A stretch of 64,000 nucleotides of DNA from CAYWFF01 sp964458085 (GTDB taxonomy: Bacteria > Patescibacteriota > Microgenomatia > UBA8517), in the NCBI GenBank assembly GCA_964458085.1, contig CAYWFF010000002.1, positions 5,715 through 69,714 of the forward strand. Reading direction: 5' to 3'. The notes under the pieces are model-generated. The model was not told where the DNA came from, searched no databases, and was given only the letters and a program-made list of their open reading frames with translations. A program made the translations under genes and the position numbers. Positions within the stretch are counted from its first letter, which is position 1. Every line of letters starts with the position of its first letter. Shown piece by piece: positions 25,505 to 33,505 of this stretch.

Positions 25505-27034
25505 GTGCTTGCCAAAATTACTTCAGGGGCAACAGTGGGTTTAAACGCGACGCTTATTGACGTCGAAGTGGATATTGCCAATCAAGGGCTTCCTTCCTTT
25601 ACGATAGTTGGGCTTCCGGATAAAGCAGTTGAAGAAAGCAAAGAGCGCGTTCGCTCCGCCATTAAAAATTCCGGAGCCGATTTTCCGATATGCCGCATTA
25701 CCGTTAACTTAGCTCCTGCAGATTTGCCAAAAGGGGGTCCGGCATATGATTTGCCAATTGCGCTTGGTATTTTAATTGCATCCGGCCAAATTGCTCCGGA
25801 AGTACATAAGTCTCTCTTTTTCGGTGAATTGTCACTAGACGGAAGTTTAAGGCATACAAACGGTATTCTGCCTATGGCTAATCTTTGTAAAGAGTCAAAG
25901 TTTAAATATCTTTTTATACCAAAGGTTGATGAAAAAGAAGCAAGTGTAGTTTCTGAAGTTTCAATTTTTGCCGTAAGCTCACTTTTGGAACTTGTGAGAC
26001 ATTTGGCAAAAACAGTTGAAATTGAGGCAACTCCCCCGACACCATTGTCAGAAATATTAACTACAGCCAGTGCTGATTTTGATTTTGCTGAAGTGGTGGG
26101 GCAGGAGCAAGCTAAAAGGGCAATGGAGATTGCTGCAGCCGGTAGTCACAACATACTGCTTTCAGGAACTCCGGGTTCCGGTAAAACCATGCTTGCAAGG
26201 GCACTTCCGGGAATTTTACCCAAACTAACGGAGTCCGAGGCGTTAGAAATAACTAAAATTTATTCCATTACCGGGAATTTATCGCCAGGGGAGTCGATTG
26301 TTACGACCCGCCCTTTCAGAAGTCCCCACCACACCACCAGTCGAATCGGTTTAATTGGCGGCGGTTCAAATCCCAGCCCGGGGGAAGTGTCTCTTGCCCA
26401 CCGTGGAGTTTTGTTTTTGGATGAATTTCCCGAATTTCCCAGAAGTGTTTTGGAAAGTTTACGCCAACCCTTGGAGGATGGGAGAGTGACAATTTCAAGG
26501 GCAAAAGGAACAGTTACTTATCCTGCACAGTTTTTATTGATATCGGCCATGAATCCTTGTCCATGCGGCTATCACGGTGATATTAAACGAGCTTGTACTT
26601 GTATGCCTGGCCAGATCTCACGGTATCAAAAAAGAATTTCCGGGCCGCTCCTTGATCGAATTGATTTACATATATCATTGAGTTTATTAGAAACAGAAAA
26701 ACTGGTTAATTCAAAATTAAAATCAGAAAGCTCAAAATCAATTCAAGAAAGAGTACAAAAAGCCAGAGATATTCAAATTAAACGATTTAAAGGTTCAAAG
26801 TTCAAATCAAATAGTGAAATGAGTTCGAAGGCAGTAAAAGAATTTTGCTCACTAACTCCAGAATGTACAACTCTGATGATAAGCGCTACAGCCTCAATGA
26901 ATCTAACTGCAAGGTCATATCATAAGGTTTTAAAGGTGGCGAGAACAATCGCAGATTTAGCGGGGGATAAAGACATAACTACTAGCCATTTGGCAGAGGC
27001 GCTTCAATACAGACCTCAAGAAGAAGAGTTCTAA
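25505..27034 (+). CDS. comM: ComM / YifB family AAA+ ATPase (Mg-chelatase-like), complete
   Basis: 509 aa. The N-terminal Lon-like fold has SFTIVGLPDKAVEESKERVR, the AAA+ core has Walker A SGTPGSGKTMLARAL near 221 and Walker B GVLFLDEFPEF, a cysteine cluster CPCGYHGDIKRACTC follows, and the C-terminal Mg_chelatase_C domain ends in RTIADLAG and AEALQYRP. ComM is a branch-migration helicase used when incoming DNA is integrated during natural transformation. The start is GTG, 10 nt after TATACT (25489-25494). In the DRID region this copy reads DRIDLHISLSLLETEKL, departing from the usual DRIDIHxEVP form; the change falls exactly where the downstream 3'-end copies start. Confidence 0.93.
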   Translation: MLAKITSGATVGLNATLIDVEVDIANQGLPSFTIVGLPDKAVEESKERVRSAIKNSGADFPICRITVNLAPADLPKGGPAYDLPIALGILIASGQIAPEVHKSLFFGELSLDGSLRHTNGILPMANLCKESKFKYLFIPKVDEKEASVVSEVSIFAVSSLLELVRHLAKTVEIEATPPTPLSEILTTASADFDFAEVVGQEQAKRAMEIAAAGSHNILLSGTPGSGKTMLARALPGILPKLTESEALEITKIYSITGNLSPGESIVTTRPFRSPHHTTSRIGLIGGGSNPSPGEVSLAHRGVLFLDEFPEFPRSVLESLRQPLEDGRVTISRAKGTVTYPAQFLLISAMNPCPCGYHGDIKRACTCMPGQISRYQKRISGPLLDRIDLHISLSLLETEKLVNSKLKSESSKSIQERVQKARDIQIKRFKGSKFKSNSEMSSKAVKEFCSLTPECTTLMISATASMNLTARSYHKVLKVARTIADLAGDKDITTSHLAEALQYRPQEEEF

Positions 27035-27170
27035 TTTATACAAAGTAGATTTTTAAATCTAAAATCTTAGGGATACCTTAAAACATTGTCATATTTAGTC
27101 GCCTATAGTAAATATTTCTTTACGATGATATAATAAAACCCTTGTTTCTTATATTGAAACGTTAAAAGTT

Positions 27171-27791
27171 ATGAAAGTGAATGAAATAATAAAATTATTT
27201 TATGCAACACCTGGAGTTGTGAATCTCAGTGACAAAGATGATTTTGAACCCCAACCTGGAGTATATGCCTCAGTTTATATAAATTTAAAGACACCTCTTT
27301 ACTTTCCGAAACTGCGTAAAAAGTTAGCTAAGCTACTGTCTGTCCACGTAGATAATAATGCTGATTATATATGTGGAATAGAAAGCGGTGGATCATATTA
27401 TGCCTCAGCAGTTGGTGATATAGCTGATAAAAAAATTTTACTTTTCAGAAAGGAGAAAAAGCAATATAACATAAAAAATAATTTTGTCGGGAACTTACCG
27501 CAAAAAGGAGATTCGGTGGTTATTGTTGATGATGTTATCTCCAGCGGTAATACAATATCTAAAGCTGTAGAGAGTTTGAGAGAATTGGGGTGCAGGGTAA
27601 AAGCAGTTATGCTTTTTAGTTATGGTTGGGACGAGCAAATTGCTAAAAATTTAGATATTGAAATAAAAGTTCTATCTACGGCGGAGGAACTTATTGAGTA
27701 TGGACTTTCAATAAAAAGAATGTCTTTACACAATTCAAAAATAATAAGAGATTTTGTTAAAAGAGAAGAAAACCGTTTAGCTAAACTTTAA
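27171..27791 (+). CDS. Phosphoribosyltransferase, PyrE-like
   Basis: 206 aa. The PRPP-binding motif VVIVDDVISSGNTI lies near residues 115-128, with GIESGGSYYASAVGDI earlier as the PPi loop, and the order of elements is that of orotate phosphoribosyltransferase-like enzymes. It would join a base to PRPP to make a nucleoside monophosphate. The orotate-specific hood residues cannot be judged by eye, so another base is possible. It opens island 1 and is followed after 1 nt by the nucleotide-kinase-like gene. A TATAAT box lies near 27130, leaving a leader of about 30 nt that can form a small hairpin (GTTTC/GAAAC). Confidence 0.8.
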   Translation: MKVNEIIKLFYATPGVVNLSDKDDFEPQPGVYASVYINLKTPLYFPKLRKKLAKLLSVHVDNNADYICGIESGGSYYASAVGDIADKKILLFRKEKKQYNIKNNFVGNLPQKGDSVVIVDDVISSGNTISKAVESLRELGCRVKAVMLFSYGWDEQIAKNLDIEIKVLSTAEELIEYGLSIKRMSLHNSKIIRDFVKREENRLAKL

Positions 27792-27792
27792 G

Positions 27793-28413
27793 ATGTTGGA
27801 AAGAATCATCAAACCATGTTTAGAATATGCCTTTGAAGGAATCGATGGAGGTGGTAAAACTTCAAGTATTACCTTCCTAAAAGAACATTATCAAGCCCAA
27901 GGGCTCGAAGTAGTTGTTTTGTCTGGAATTAGTAAAACTCCATTCGGAATGGCGATACGGAGAAATATTACTAAATTAAATAGCATGGGTGTAAACGGGA
28001 TGAGATTCTTTAAAGAGGATATAAGACGATCGTATGAAAGTGTTAACGGCCATGGAGACGTGGCAGATTTAATCTTTTGGGATAGACATATTTACTCGAT
28101 GGCTGCTGCCAATAGCGAAGGTTGCAACCTGGCATTAATTAGAGAAACGAAACCACAAGTTAGTGAACCGTCAAAAGTTTTTCTGTTGGATGTTTCACCA
28201 TCTATTGCTTGGCAACGAGAAACCAAAGCACAAAAGGGAGATCATCCTTTAACTCCGGTGTGGTTGGAGGAGAAGTGTGTACGCTACCATGAATTAGTTG
28301 ACAAAGAACCAAATAGGTTTATCACAATTGATGCTTCCCAGCCACCCGATGATGTTTTTCAGCAGTTATTAGATATAATAAATGAGGACTTAAAAAAAGT
28401 AGGTAAGTTATAA
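27793..28413 (+). CDS. Thymidylate-kinase-like nucleoside monophosphate kinase
   Basis: 206 aa. P-loop FEGIDGGGKTSS at about residues 14-25, a substrate-side DRH motif in LIFWDRHIYSM, and VFLLDVSPSIAWQRETKAQK in the place of the usual LDLPPEEALRR-type strand and LID helix. This is the dTMP kinase fold and length. Substrate specificity may have drifted: the usual Arg/Phe substrate residues are not clearly matched. In its operon it would phosphorylate the monophosphate made by the upstream phosphoribosyltransferase or the PfkB kinase. Confidence 0.78.
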   Translation: MLERIIKPCLEYAFEGIDGGGKTSSITFLKEHYQAQGLEVVVLSGISKTPFGMAIRRNITKLNSMGVNGMRFFKEDIRRSYESVNGHGDVADLIFWDRHIYSMAAANSEGCNLALIRETKPQVSEPSKVFLLDVSPSIAWQRETKAQKGDHPLTPVWLEEKCVRYHELVDKEPNRFITIDASQPPDDVFQQLLDIINEDLKKVGKL

Positions 28414-28415
28414 AT

Positions 28416-29033
28416 ATGAAAATCATTCTTGCTTCAACATCGCCTAGAAGAATTGAAATGTTGAATTGGCTGGCTATCACTTTTGAATCGGTAAGTCCTG
28501 AATTGGATGAAACTAAGATTCGTTATACTGACCCTATGAAGCTTACCCAGAAACTATCTGAGGCTAAAGCAATAGCAGTAGCCGATAAGTATAAAGATGC
28601 AATAATTATCGGTTCTGACGCAGTAGTTTCATTCGAGGGGGGGATAATTGAGAAACCAAAAGACATTGATGATCAAAGAAGAATGCTATATTTACAGAGA
28701 GGGAAACCTGCAATAGTAGTTACTTCGGTATGTTTAGTTAACACTAAAACAAATGAAACTGTGGTAAAGACGAAAGAAACTGAATATACAATGGCTAATG
28801 TTACCGATGAACAAATAGAAAATTATATAAAAACGGGAGTTGGTTTAAGCAGAGCGGGAGGTTATGGCCAACAGGATGAAAACGGGATGTTTATCGGAAC
28901 TGAGTTTGACTGTTATCCCAATAGTATCGGCTTCCCTATTTGCTTAGTTAAAGAAATGCTTGAAGATATGGGTGTAAAAATTAATGTAGATATTAAGAGT
29001 GTAGTTAAAGAAAAAACCGGTAAACTTTGCTAG
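28416..29033 (+). CDS. Maf/YhdE-family nucleotide pyrophosphatase
   Basis: 205 aa. N-terminal ILASTSPRRIEMLNWL is the Maf hallmark S-x-S-P-R-R; IIGSDAVVSFEGGIIEKPKD holds the catalytic Asp and KP motif; SRAGGYGQQDENG gives the conserved AGGYxIQ-like element. Maf proteins hydrolyse dTTP, UTP, CTP and modified pyrimidine nucleoside triphosphates to monophosphates. Here it is placed between two nucleotide kinases, which suggests a house-cleaning or recycling step for the imported base. It begins 2 nt after the upstream stop. Confidence 0.88.
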   Translation: MKIILASTSPRRIEMLNWLAITFESVSPELDETKIRYTDPMKLTQKLSEAKAIAVADKYKDAIIIGSDAVVSFEGGIIEKPKDIDDQRRMLYLQRGKPAIVVTSVCLVNTKTNETVVKTKETEYTMANVTDEQIENYIKTGVGLSRAGGYGQQDENGMFIGTEFDCYPNSIGFPICLVKEMLEDMGVKINVDIKSVVKEKTGKLC

Positions 29034-29061
29034 CTACCTGTCCTTCAATAATTTTCATAAT

Positions 29062-29928
29062 ATGAGTCAAGAGTTATTGGTTTGTGGAAATATCGCCCGC
29101 GATGTAATTTTTGGGAATGAGAAGCGTGGCGGTTCGGCTCCTGCAATAGCAATTAACGCGGGAAGATTAGGTGTTTCTTCAGGTTTACTCTCTGTCGTCG
29201 GTAAAGATATATTCAGCCAGGAGTATCTTCATTTTTTGAGAGCCAACAATATTAATATAGATATGGTTGAAAAAAGTTTAGAAGAACTGCCGGAGTGCCG
29301 GGTTTTTACAAATTCAGCCTCAGCAGTTGAAGTAAAATGGATTGATAATGGTTGCCATGAAGCAATGGAAAATATGCAGGTTAGTTTAAACGCAGCGCTT
29401 AATTATTCAGTGGTTCACCTTGTCAGCTGTCCTCCCGGACTGGCAAGAAAATTATCAGAAATAGGCATAACTAACCTTTCGTATGAACCAGGGCCATACA
29501 TACACGAAGACCCTGCTTACCTCGATTTTGCCGTTATAGACAGAAGTAAAATGCTGTTTTTAAATGAAGAAGAATATCAATCAGCCTTAAAAATATCAGG
29601 GTTAAGATCGCCAAGAGATTTTATTCACGATAGTAACCGGATTTTAATAGTTACTAAAGGTGCTAATGGTTCTGAGTTATATGTTGATACTGCTAATGGT
29701 CTGAAAAGCGAGCACATAGAAGCTGTTAAACCTGAAGGTAATATTATTGACACTACTGGAGCAGGAGATTCCTATAAAGCAGGTTTCTTTGCTGGTTATA
29801 TAAGAGGTAGGTCGCTTTCGGAATGTGCTTTAATTGGCTCGTATATGGGCGCAGCGTGTATTACACAAGAAGGTGGTATTTTACATCCAGGTGCGGTTGC
29901 AAGAATTAAAGTTGAATACGGATTGTAA
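29062..29928 (+). CDS. PfkB-family carbohydrate/nucleoside kinase
   Basis: 288 aa. The C-terminal PfkB signature DTTGAGDSYKAGFFAGYI near residue 230 includes the catalytic Asp and the anion hole. The N-terminus has LVCGNIARDVIFGNEKRGG with the Gly-Gly hinge. Ribokinase, adenosine kinase and pseudouridine kinase all share this layout, so the substrate is open; the surrounding genes point to a ribose or nucleoside. It is 28 nt downstream of maf and has a CATAAT-like sequence directly before the ATG. Confidence 0.8.
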   Translation: MSQELLVCGNIARDVIFGNEKRGGSAPAIAINAGRLGVSSGLLSVVGKDIFSQEYLHFLRANNINIDMVEKSLEELPECRVFTNSASAVEVKWIDNGCHEAMENMQVSLNAALNYSVVHLVSCPPGLARKLSEIGITNLSYEPGPYIHEDPAYLDFAVIDRSKMLFLNEEEYQSALKISGLRSPRDFIHDSNRILIVTKGANGSELYVDTANGLKSEHIEAVKPEGNIIDTTGAGDSYKAGFFAGYIRGRSLSECALIGSYMGAACITQEGGILHPGAVARIKVEYGL

Positions 29929-29948
29929 CTTTATTGTTGCGTTTACTA

Positions 29949-29976
29949 TTGATTTTTAAAAGCACCGTAGTATACT
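29949..29976 (+). promoter_or_regulatory. Promoter of the NMT1-type ABC importer operon
   Basis: TTGATT at 29949-29954, a 16-nt spacer and TATACT at 29971-29976, in the 92-nt gap before the binding-protein gene. The leader is about 38 nt. I saw no TPP or other known riboswitch motif in it. Confidence 0.55.
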
Positions 29977-30020
29977 TGTTCCTATAGTTTAATAATTGTT
30001 GTTGTTGTTTATCTGTGAAT

Positions 30021-31007
30021 ATGAAGAAAATATTAGGTGTTATCATCATTATTGTTATCGCCTTTGTAGCATTTTTTGTATTAAAAAATAAAAATGTTGC
30101 TAAAGTAAGGACTTCAACTCAAACGGAAAAAGTATCACTTCGGTTAAAATGGCTCGACCAGGCACAGTTCTCTGGTTTTTATCTTGCAAAGAGTAAAGGT
30201 TTATATAAAGAAAAAGGGTTGGATGTAACTATTAACCCGGGCGGTCCTGAAGTTTCACCGGTGCAGATGGTCGTTTCTAAGGTTGATAATTTTGGAATTA
30301 CTGGTGCCGACCAGATAATTTTGGCAAGAGAAAAAGGTTTACCAATTGTTGCTCTAGCAGTAATTTATAAAGATACTCCTGTTGCCATAGGTTCTTTGAA
30401 AAAGACCAATATTACTAAACCGCAGGACCTTCAAGGAAAGAAAGTCGGATTGATATACGGAAGGGATGAAGAAACAATCTACCGGGCACTTCTGGTAAAG
30501 GAAAAAGTTGACCCGAAAAGTATAAATGAGGTTGCTCTTCTCTCTGGATTGTCGCAACTTACTACCGGAGCTATTGATGCACAAATTCTATATGAAATTA
30601 ACGAACCGATTTTACTTGAACAACAAGGTTTTGAAGTGAACCTGATTAAACCTAGAGACTACGATATTAATTTTTATGCCGATGTTCTTTTCACTACTGA
30701 AGATATGATAAAGGAACATCCTCAGGAAGTAAGGAGCTTCGTCAAAGCAAGTATCGAAGGATGGAAATCAGTTTTTAGTAATCAGGAAGAAGCAATAAAC
30801 GAAGTGGTGAATGTCAGCAGCTCTTTAGACAGAACTCATCAAACTAAATTCCTTGAACTTAGTAAACCTTTAATTACAGGTAAAGGAGAAATCGGTTATT
30901 CCGATAAAAAGGTATGGGAAGATATTCAAACGACTCTTTTAAGCCAGAAACTACTTAAAAACTCTATCGAGATTGACAAAGTATTCACCAACGACTTCTT
31001 GAAATAA
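30021..31007 (+). CDS. NMT1/THI5-like ABC substrate-binding protein
   Basis: 328 aa. A membrane anchor (ILGVIIIIVIAFVAFFVL) is followed by the NMT1 domain: RLKWLDQAQFSGFYLAKSKG, YKEKGLDVTI and PGGPEVSPVQMV. The first motif is shared by ThiY, RibY and other pyrimidine or flavin-precursor binding proteins. I start at ATG 30021; a GTG lies at 30015. It is co-transcribed with the ATPase (1-nt overlap). The ligand is probably a small heterocycle such as a pyrimidine, which fits the neighbouring salvage enzymes, but sequence alone does not decide. Confidence 0.85.
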   Translation: MKKILGVIIIIVIAFVAFFVLKNKNVAKVRTSTQTEKVSLRLKWLDQAQFSGFYLAKSKGLYKEKGLDVTINPGGPEVSPVQMVVSKVDNFGITGADQIILAREKGLPIVALAVIYKDTPVAIGSLKKTNITKPQDLQGKKVGLIYGRDEETIYRALLVKEKVDPKSINEVALLSGLSQLTTGAIDAQILYEINEPILLEQQGFEVNLIKPRDYDINFYADVLFTTEDMIKEHPQEVRSFVKASIEGWKSVFSNQEEAINEVVNVSSSLDRTHQTKFLELSKPLITGKGEIGYSDKKVWEDIQTTLLSQKLLKNSIEIDKVFTNDFLK

Positions 31008-31762
31008 TGAGCCTCATTCAAGTTAACAAGCTTGAGAAAAGTTACAGCAATAGCGGAGTTCTTGCTGTTAAGAACCTCTCTTTTAATATCGACGAAGGGG
31101 ATTTTGTTTCTATTGTTGGTCCTTTTGGTTGTGGTAAAACGACTGTTTTACATTTAATTGGTGGAATCAAGGATTCGTATAAAGGAGAGATAGATATAGC
31201 TGGTGACTCGCCGATTCAAGCTAGGATGAAAAGAAAAATCGGATTTTGTTTCCAAAAATCTAACTTGCTTCCATGGTTAAATGTTATAGACAATGTGTTA
31301 CTTCCTCAAAAAATTGCTAATGTCAAAGTAGATAGAAGCAGAGCAGTTAAACTTTTAAAAATGGTTGGTTTAGAAAAGTATCGATTTATGAAACCTTATA
31401 ATCTCTCGGGTGGAATGCAGCAGTTAGTCTCGATCACCCGCGCACTCATATTAGATCCAAAAATTTTATTATTGGATGAACCCCTCTCTTCAATCGATGA
31501 AATCAATAGATTTAAAATGCATCTTAAGCTATTGGAAATTCATAAAAAAACAAGAAAAACAACTGTTATGATAACTCATTCAATTAATGAAGCAGTGTTA
31601 TTATCAAATAAAGTTATTATACTAACTCCCCGACCTGCTAGGGTTAAAAAGATAATCGGAATTAATTTATCTGCTCGAGATAGTAAGACCCTATTTTCAA
31701 AGAAGTTTGTTAACTATACCAGAACAATAAGAAAGGAGTTGATTAATGACAAGAATAATTAG
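31007..31762 (+). CDS. ABC transporter ATPase, nitrate/sulfonate/pyrimidine type
   Basis: 251 aa with Walker A GPFGCGKTTV near 38, Q loop FCFQKSNLLPWLNV, signature LSGGMQQ near 134, Walker B ILLLDEP and the H switch in MITHSINEA. The LLPW motif after the Q loop is typical of the SsuB/TauB/ThiZ group. It powers the importer with the binding protein (upstream) and permease (downstream, 17-nt overlap). Confidence 0.92.
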   Translation: MSLIQVNKLEKSYSNSGVLAVKNLSFNIDEGDFVSIVGPFGCGKTTVLHLIGGIKDSYKGEIDIAGDSPIQARMKRKIGFCFQKSNLLPWLNVIDNVLLPQKIANVKVDRSRAVKLLKMVGLEKYRFMKPYNLSGGMQQLVSITRALILDPKILLLDEPLSSIDEINRFKMHLKLLEIHKKTRKTTVMITHSINEAVLLSNKVIILTPRPARVKKIIGINLSARDSKTLFSKKFVNYTRTIRKELINDKNN

Positions 31763-32492
31763 AAGATTTCTACCTTTTTTTGTATTTATTATTTTATGGT
31801 ATGCTACTGTCGAAGTTTTCAAAATTCCACCATATGTTTTACCAAAACCTTTAGTTGTTTTCGAATCGTTAATTTTAAATGGTTCAACAATACTTTCAAA
31901 TACTGTGATCACACTCCGTGAGGCTTTTATTGGTTTTTTTATTGCTAACTTAGTAAGTATAACAATTGCTCTGGGAATTGCTTTCAATAAAAATATGGAA
32001 AATACAATTATGCCCTTTGCGATTACTTTAAAAACTATACCGATATTAGCGATAACTCCGCTTTTAGTGGTTTGGTTTGGGCCAGGAGAATATTCAAAAA
32101 TTGCTACAGCTGCATTAATTTGTTTTTTCCCGTCATTAGTAAATGTCCTCAGAGGAGTAAAGTCACTTGATAGAGATTTAACTGAATTTTTCAAGGCTTA
32201 TGCTGCAAATAAACTACAACTAATAAAGATGTTAATTATTCCCAGCATTCTACCTTATTTGTTTGCAGCTCTTAAAGTTTCCAGCTCACTTGCGGTTATC
32301 GGTGCTTTAGTTGGTGAATTTATTGGGGCAAATAAAGGTTTAGGATTTTTAATAATTTCAAACTACTATACTCTAAATACCCCTTATGTATTTGCATCTA
32401 TTATTGTTTCGAGTTTTGTCGGTATTGTTTTTTATTATGTAATTCATTTTTTTGAAAAAAGAATTATAACCTGGACTGCAACAATTGACTAA
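31746..32492 (+). CDS. ABC transporter permease, ThiX/SsuC type
   Basis: 248 aa with about six membrane helices and the EAA-like coupling loop EFFKAYAANKLQLIKMLIIP, as in BPD_transp_1 permeases of the SsuC/ThiX group. The N-terminus reads PPYVLPKPLVVFESL, common in this group. A Shine-Dalgarno GAAAGGAG sits 8-9 nt before the ATG, inside the ATPase gene. It completes a one-permease importer. Confidence 0.9.
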   Translation: MTRIIRRFLPFFVFIILWYATVEVFKIPPYVLPKPLVVFESLILNGSTILSNTVITLREAFIGFFIANLVSITIALGIAFNKNMENTIMPFAITLKTIPILAITPLLVVWFGPGEYSKIATAALICFFPSLVNVLRGVKSLDRDLTEFFKAYAANKLQLIKMLIIPSILPYLFAALKVSSSLAVIGALVGEFIGANKGLGFLIISNYYTLNTPYVFASIIVSSFVGIVFYYVIHFFEKRIITWTATID

Positions 32493-32496
32493 TTCT

Positions 32497-33033
32497 ATGA
32501 AAGAAATAGAGATTTATCATATGTTACCAAGGACTAAGCAATTGTTAGAAGACGATATATTAAGGAGAAGGGCAGAATTATCTGATATTTCACAACAAGG
32601 TGCTGAAATTTGGGAAGGAGATCAGTGGCATAGTACAACTTACCGTGAGCAGCAACGTAGGAGAGAACTGGCAATTAGACTTTTGCAATTAATAGATCAA
32701 AAAAGTGGGAAGATAGATGTGCTTAATAAACCCAGACAGAATAACCAGATTGAATTGGGACATATGGCTAAAGTAATGTTGTTGGATGATCCTGATGTTT
32801 TGGAAGTAGGTATTCCCTACTCGCTTATTCATGTTTTAAGTAGTGAAGATGTCTTATATCTAGGTCAATTGTTCGACAATATAAGAGAAATGGTTGTTTC
32901 CCAAGAGTCTCCGATTGGAAATGCCCTGCTAGGTAGAGGACGAAATGAAATAGCTACCTATCTTCAGGTAAATAGGCTAAAAATTCTCGGGGACAAGGAT
33001 GCTATTAAAACGTCATATCTTTTTGATGGGTAG
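32497..33033 (+). CDS. GreA/GreB-like transcription factor, divergent
   Basis: 178 aa from ATG 32497 (a TTG at 32485 overlaps the permease stop). The C-terminal domain carries SQESPIGNALLGRGRNEIA followed by a final strand LKIL, matching the GreA/GreB FKBP-like domain motif SPLGxALLGxxxGD. The N-terminal 75 residues are helical and charged, with EGDQWHSTTYREQQRRREL where GreA has the tip and return helix of its coiled coil (GDLSENAEY). Such proteins enter the RNA polymerase secondary channel. Tip acidic residues Glu and Asp are present but the spacing differs. It is the last gene of island 1. Confidence 0.65.
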   Translation: MKEIEIYHMLPRTKQLLEDDILRRRAELSDISQQGAEIWEGDQWHSTTYREQQRRRELAIRLLQLIDQKSGKIDVLNKPRQNNQIELGHMAKVMLLDDPDVLEVGIPYSLIHVLSSEDVLYLGQLFDNIREMVVSQESPIGNALLGRGRNEIATYLQVNRLKILGDKDAIKTSYLFDG

Positions 33034-33063
33034 TTTTATTAAGTAAACAACTTTCTGATAAAG

Positions 33064-33440
33064 GAACTGATTAACACATATCATTGCGTATGTTGGAAAG
33101 TGAAAAGCTGGTTAATAACAATCAAACAGCTGAAAGCTCTAAAGTCATACAGGAAAGAGTTCAGAAAGCAAGAAATATTCAGATTAAGCGATTTAATGGG
33201 ACTAAATTTAAATCAAATAGTGAAATGAGTTCAAAAGCTGTTAAACAGTTTTGTTCGCTAACTCCTGATTGTGCTTCTCTTATGATCAGTGCAACAGCTT
33301 CAATGAATTTAACTGGCAGGTCGTATCACAAAGTCCTAAAAGTATCACGTACTATTGCAGATCTGGAAGGAGAAAAGGATATTTTAGTAAAACATCTTGC
33401 TGAAGCGCTTCAGTACAGGCCAACAGAGGACGTATTTTAG
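33064..33440 (+). pseudogene. Orphan comM 3' end, copy 2
   Basis: Homology to comM starts abruptly at GAACTGAT (33064-33071), in the codons for the DRID motif, and runs to the natural stop. The first comM-frame codons read T D stop H I S L, so a TAA at 33072-33074 breaks the frame; an open frame resumes and covers the Mg_chelatase_C domain without gaps. Over the last 95 residues I count 78 identities to the complete ComM by eye (about 82 percent). An ATG-like start at 33090 could make a roughly 115-aa protein, but no Shine-Dalgarno is evident. It cannot be a working helicase, as the AAA+ core is missing. Confidence 0.85.
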
Positions 33441-33505
33441 ATACACATACCCATAGTTGTTTATTTGGTTTCATTTTTATATACTTCTTCATATTAAAAG
33501 AATGC

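Larger units (their letters stand above)
26658..33063 (+). mobile_element. Candidate genomic island 1 in comM (restores comM 3' end)
   Basis: Proposed extent from the core GAATTGAT inside comM to the base before the same core (GAACTGAT, 33064) at the head of the second comM 3' copy. It would contribute the present comM 3' end plus eight genes: phosphoribosyltransferase, dTMP-kinase-like, Maf, PfkB kinase, three ABC importer subunits and a GreA/GreB-like protein, all on the plus strand. No integrase or transposase is encoded. Boundaries come only from where the comM homology starts, so the mechanism is inference. Confidence 0.55.

Noticed and set aside
29949..30020. Possible TPP riboswitch before the NMT1-type importer
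   Set aside because: The leader is too short and lacks the CUGAGA and ACCUGA-type conserved blocks.
31697..32194. Open frame of 165 codons on the minus strand
   Set aside because: Opposite the importer permease, which has an intact family pattern; basic, low-information translation.
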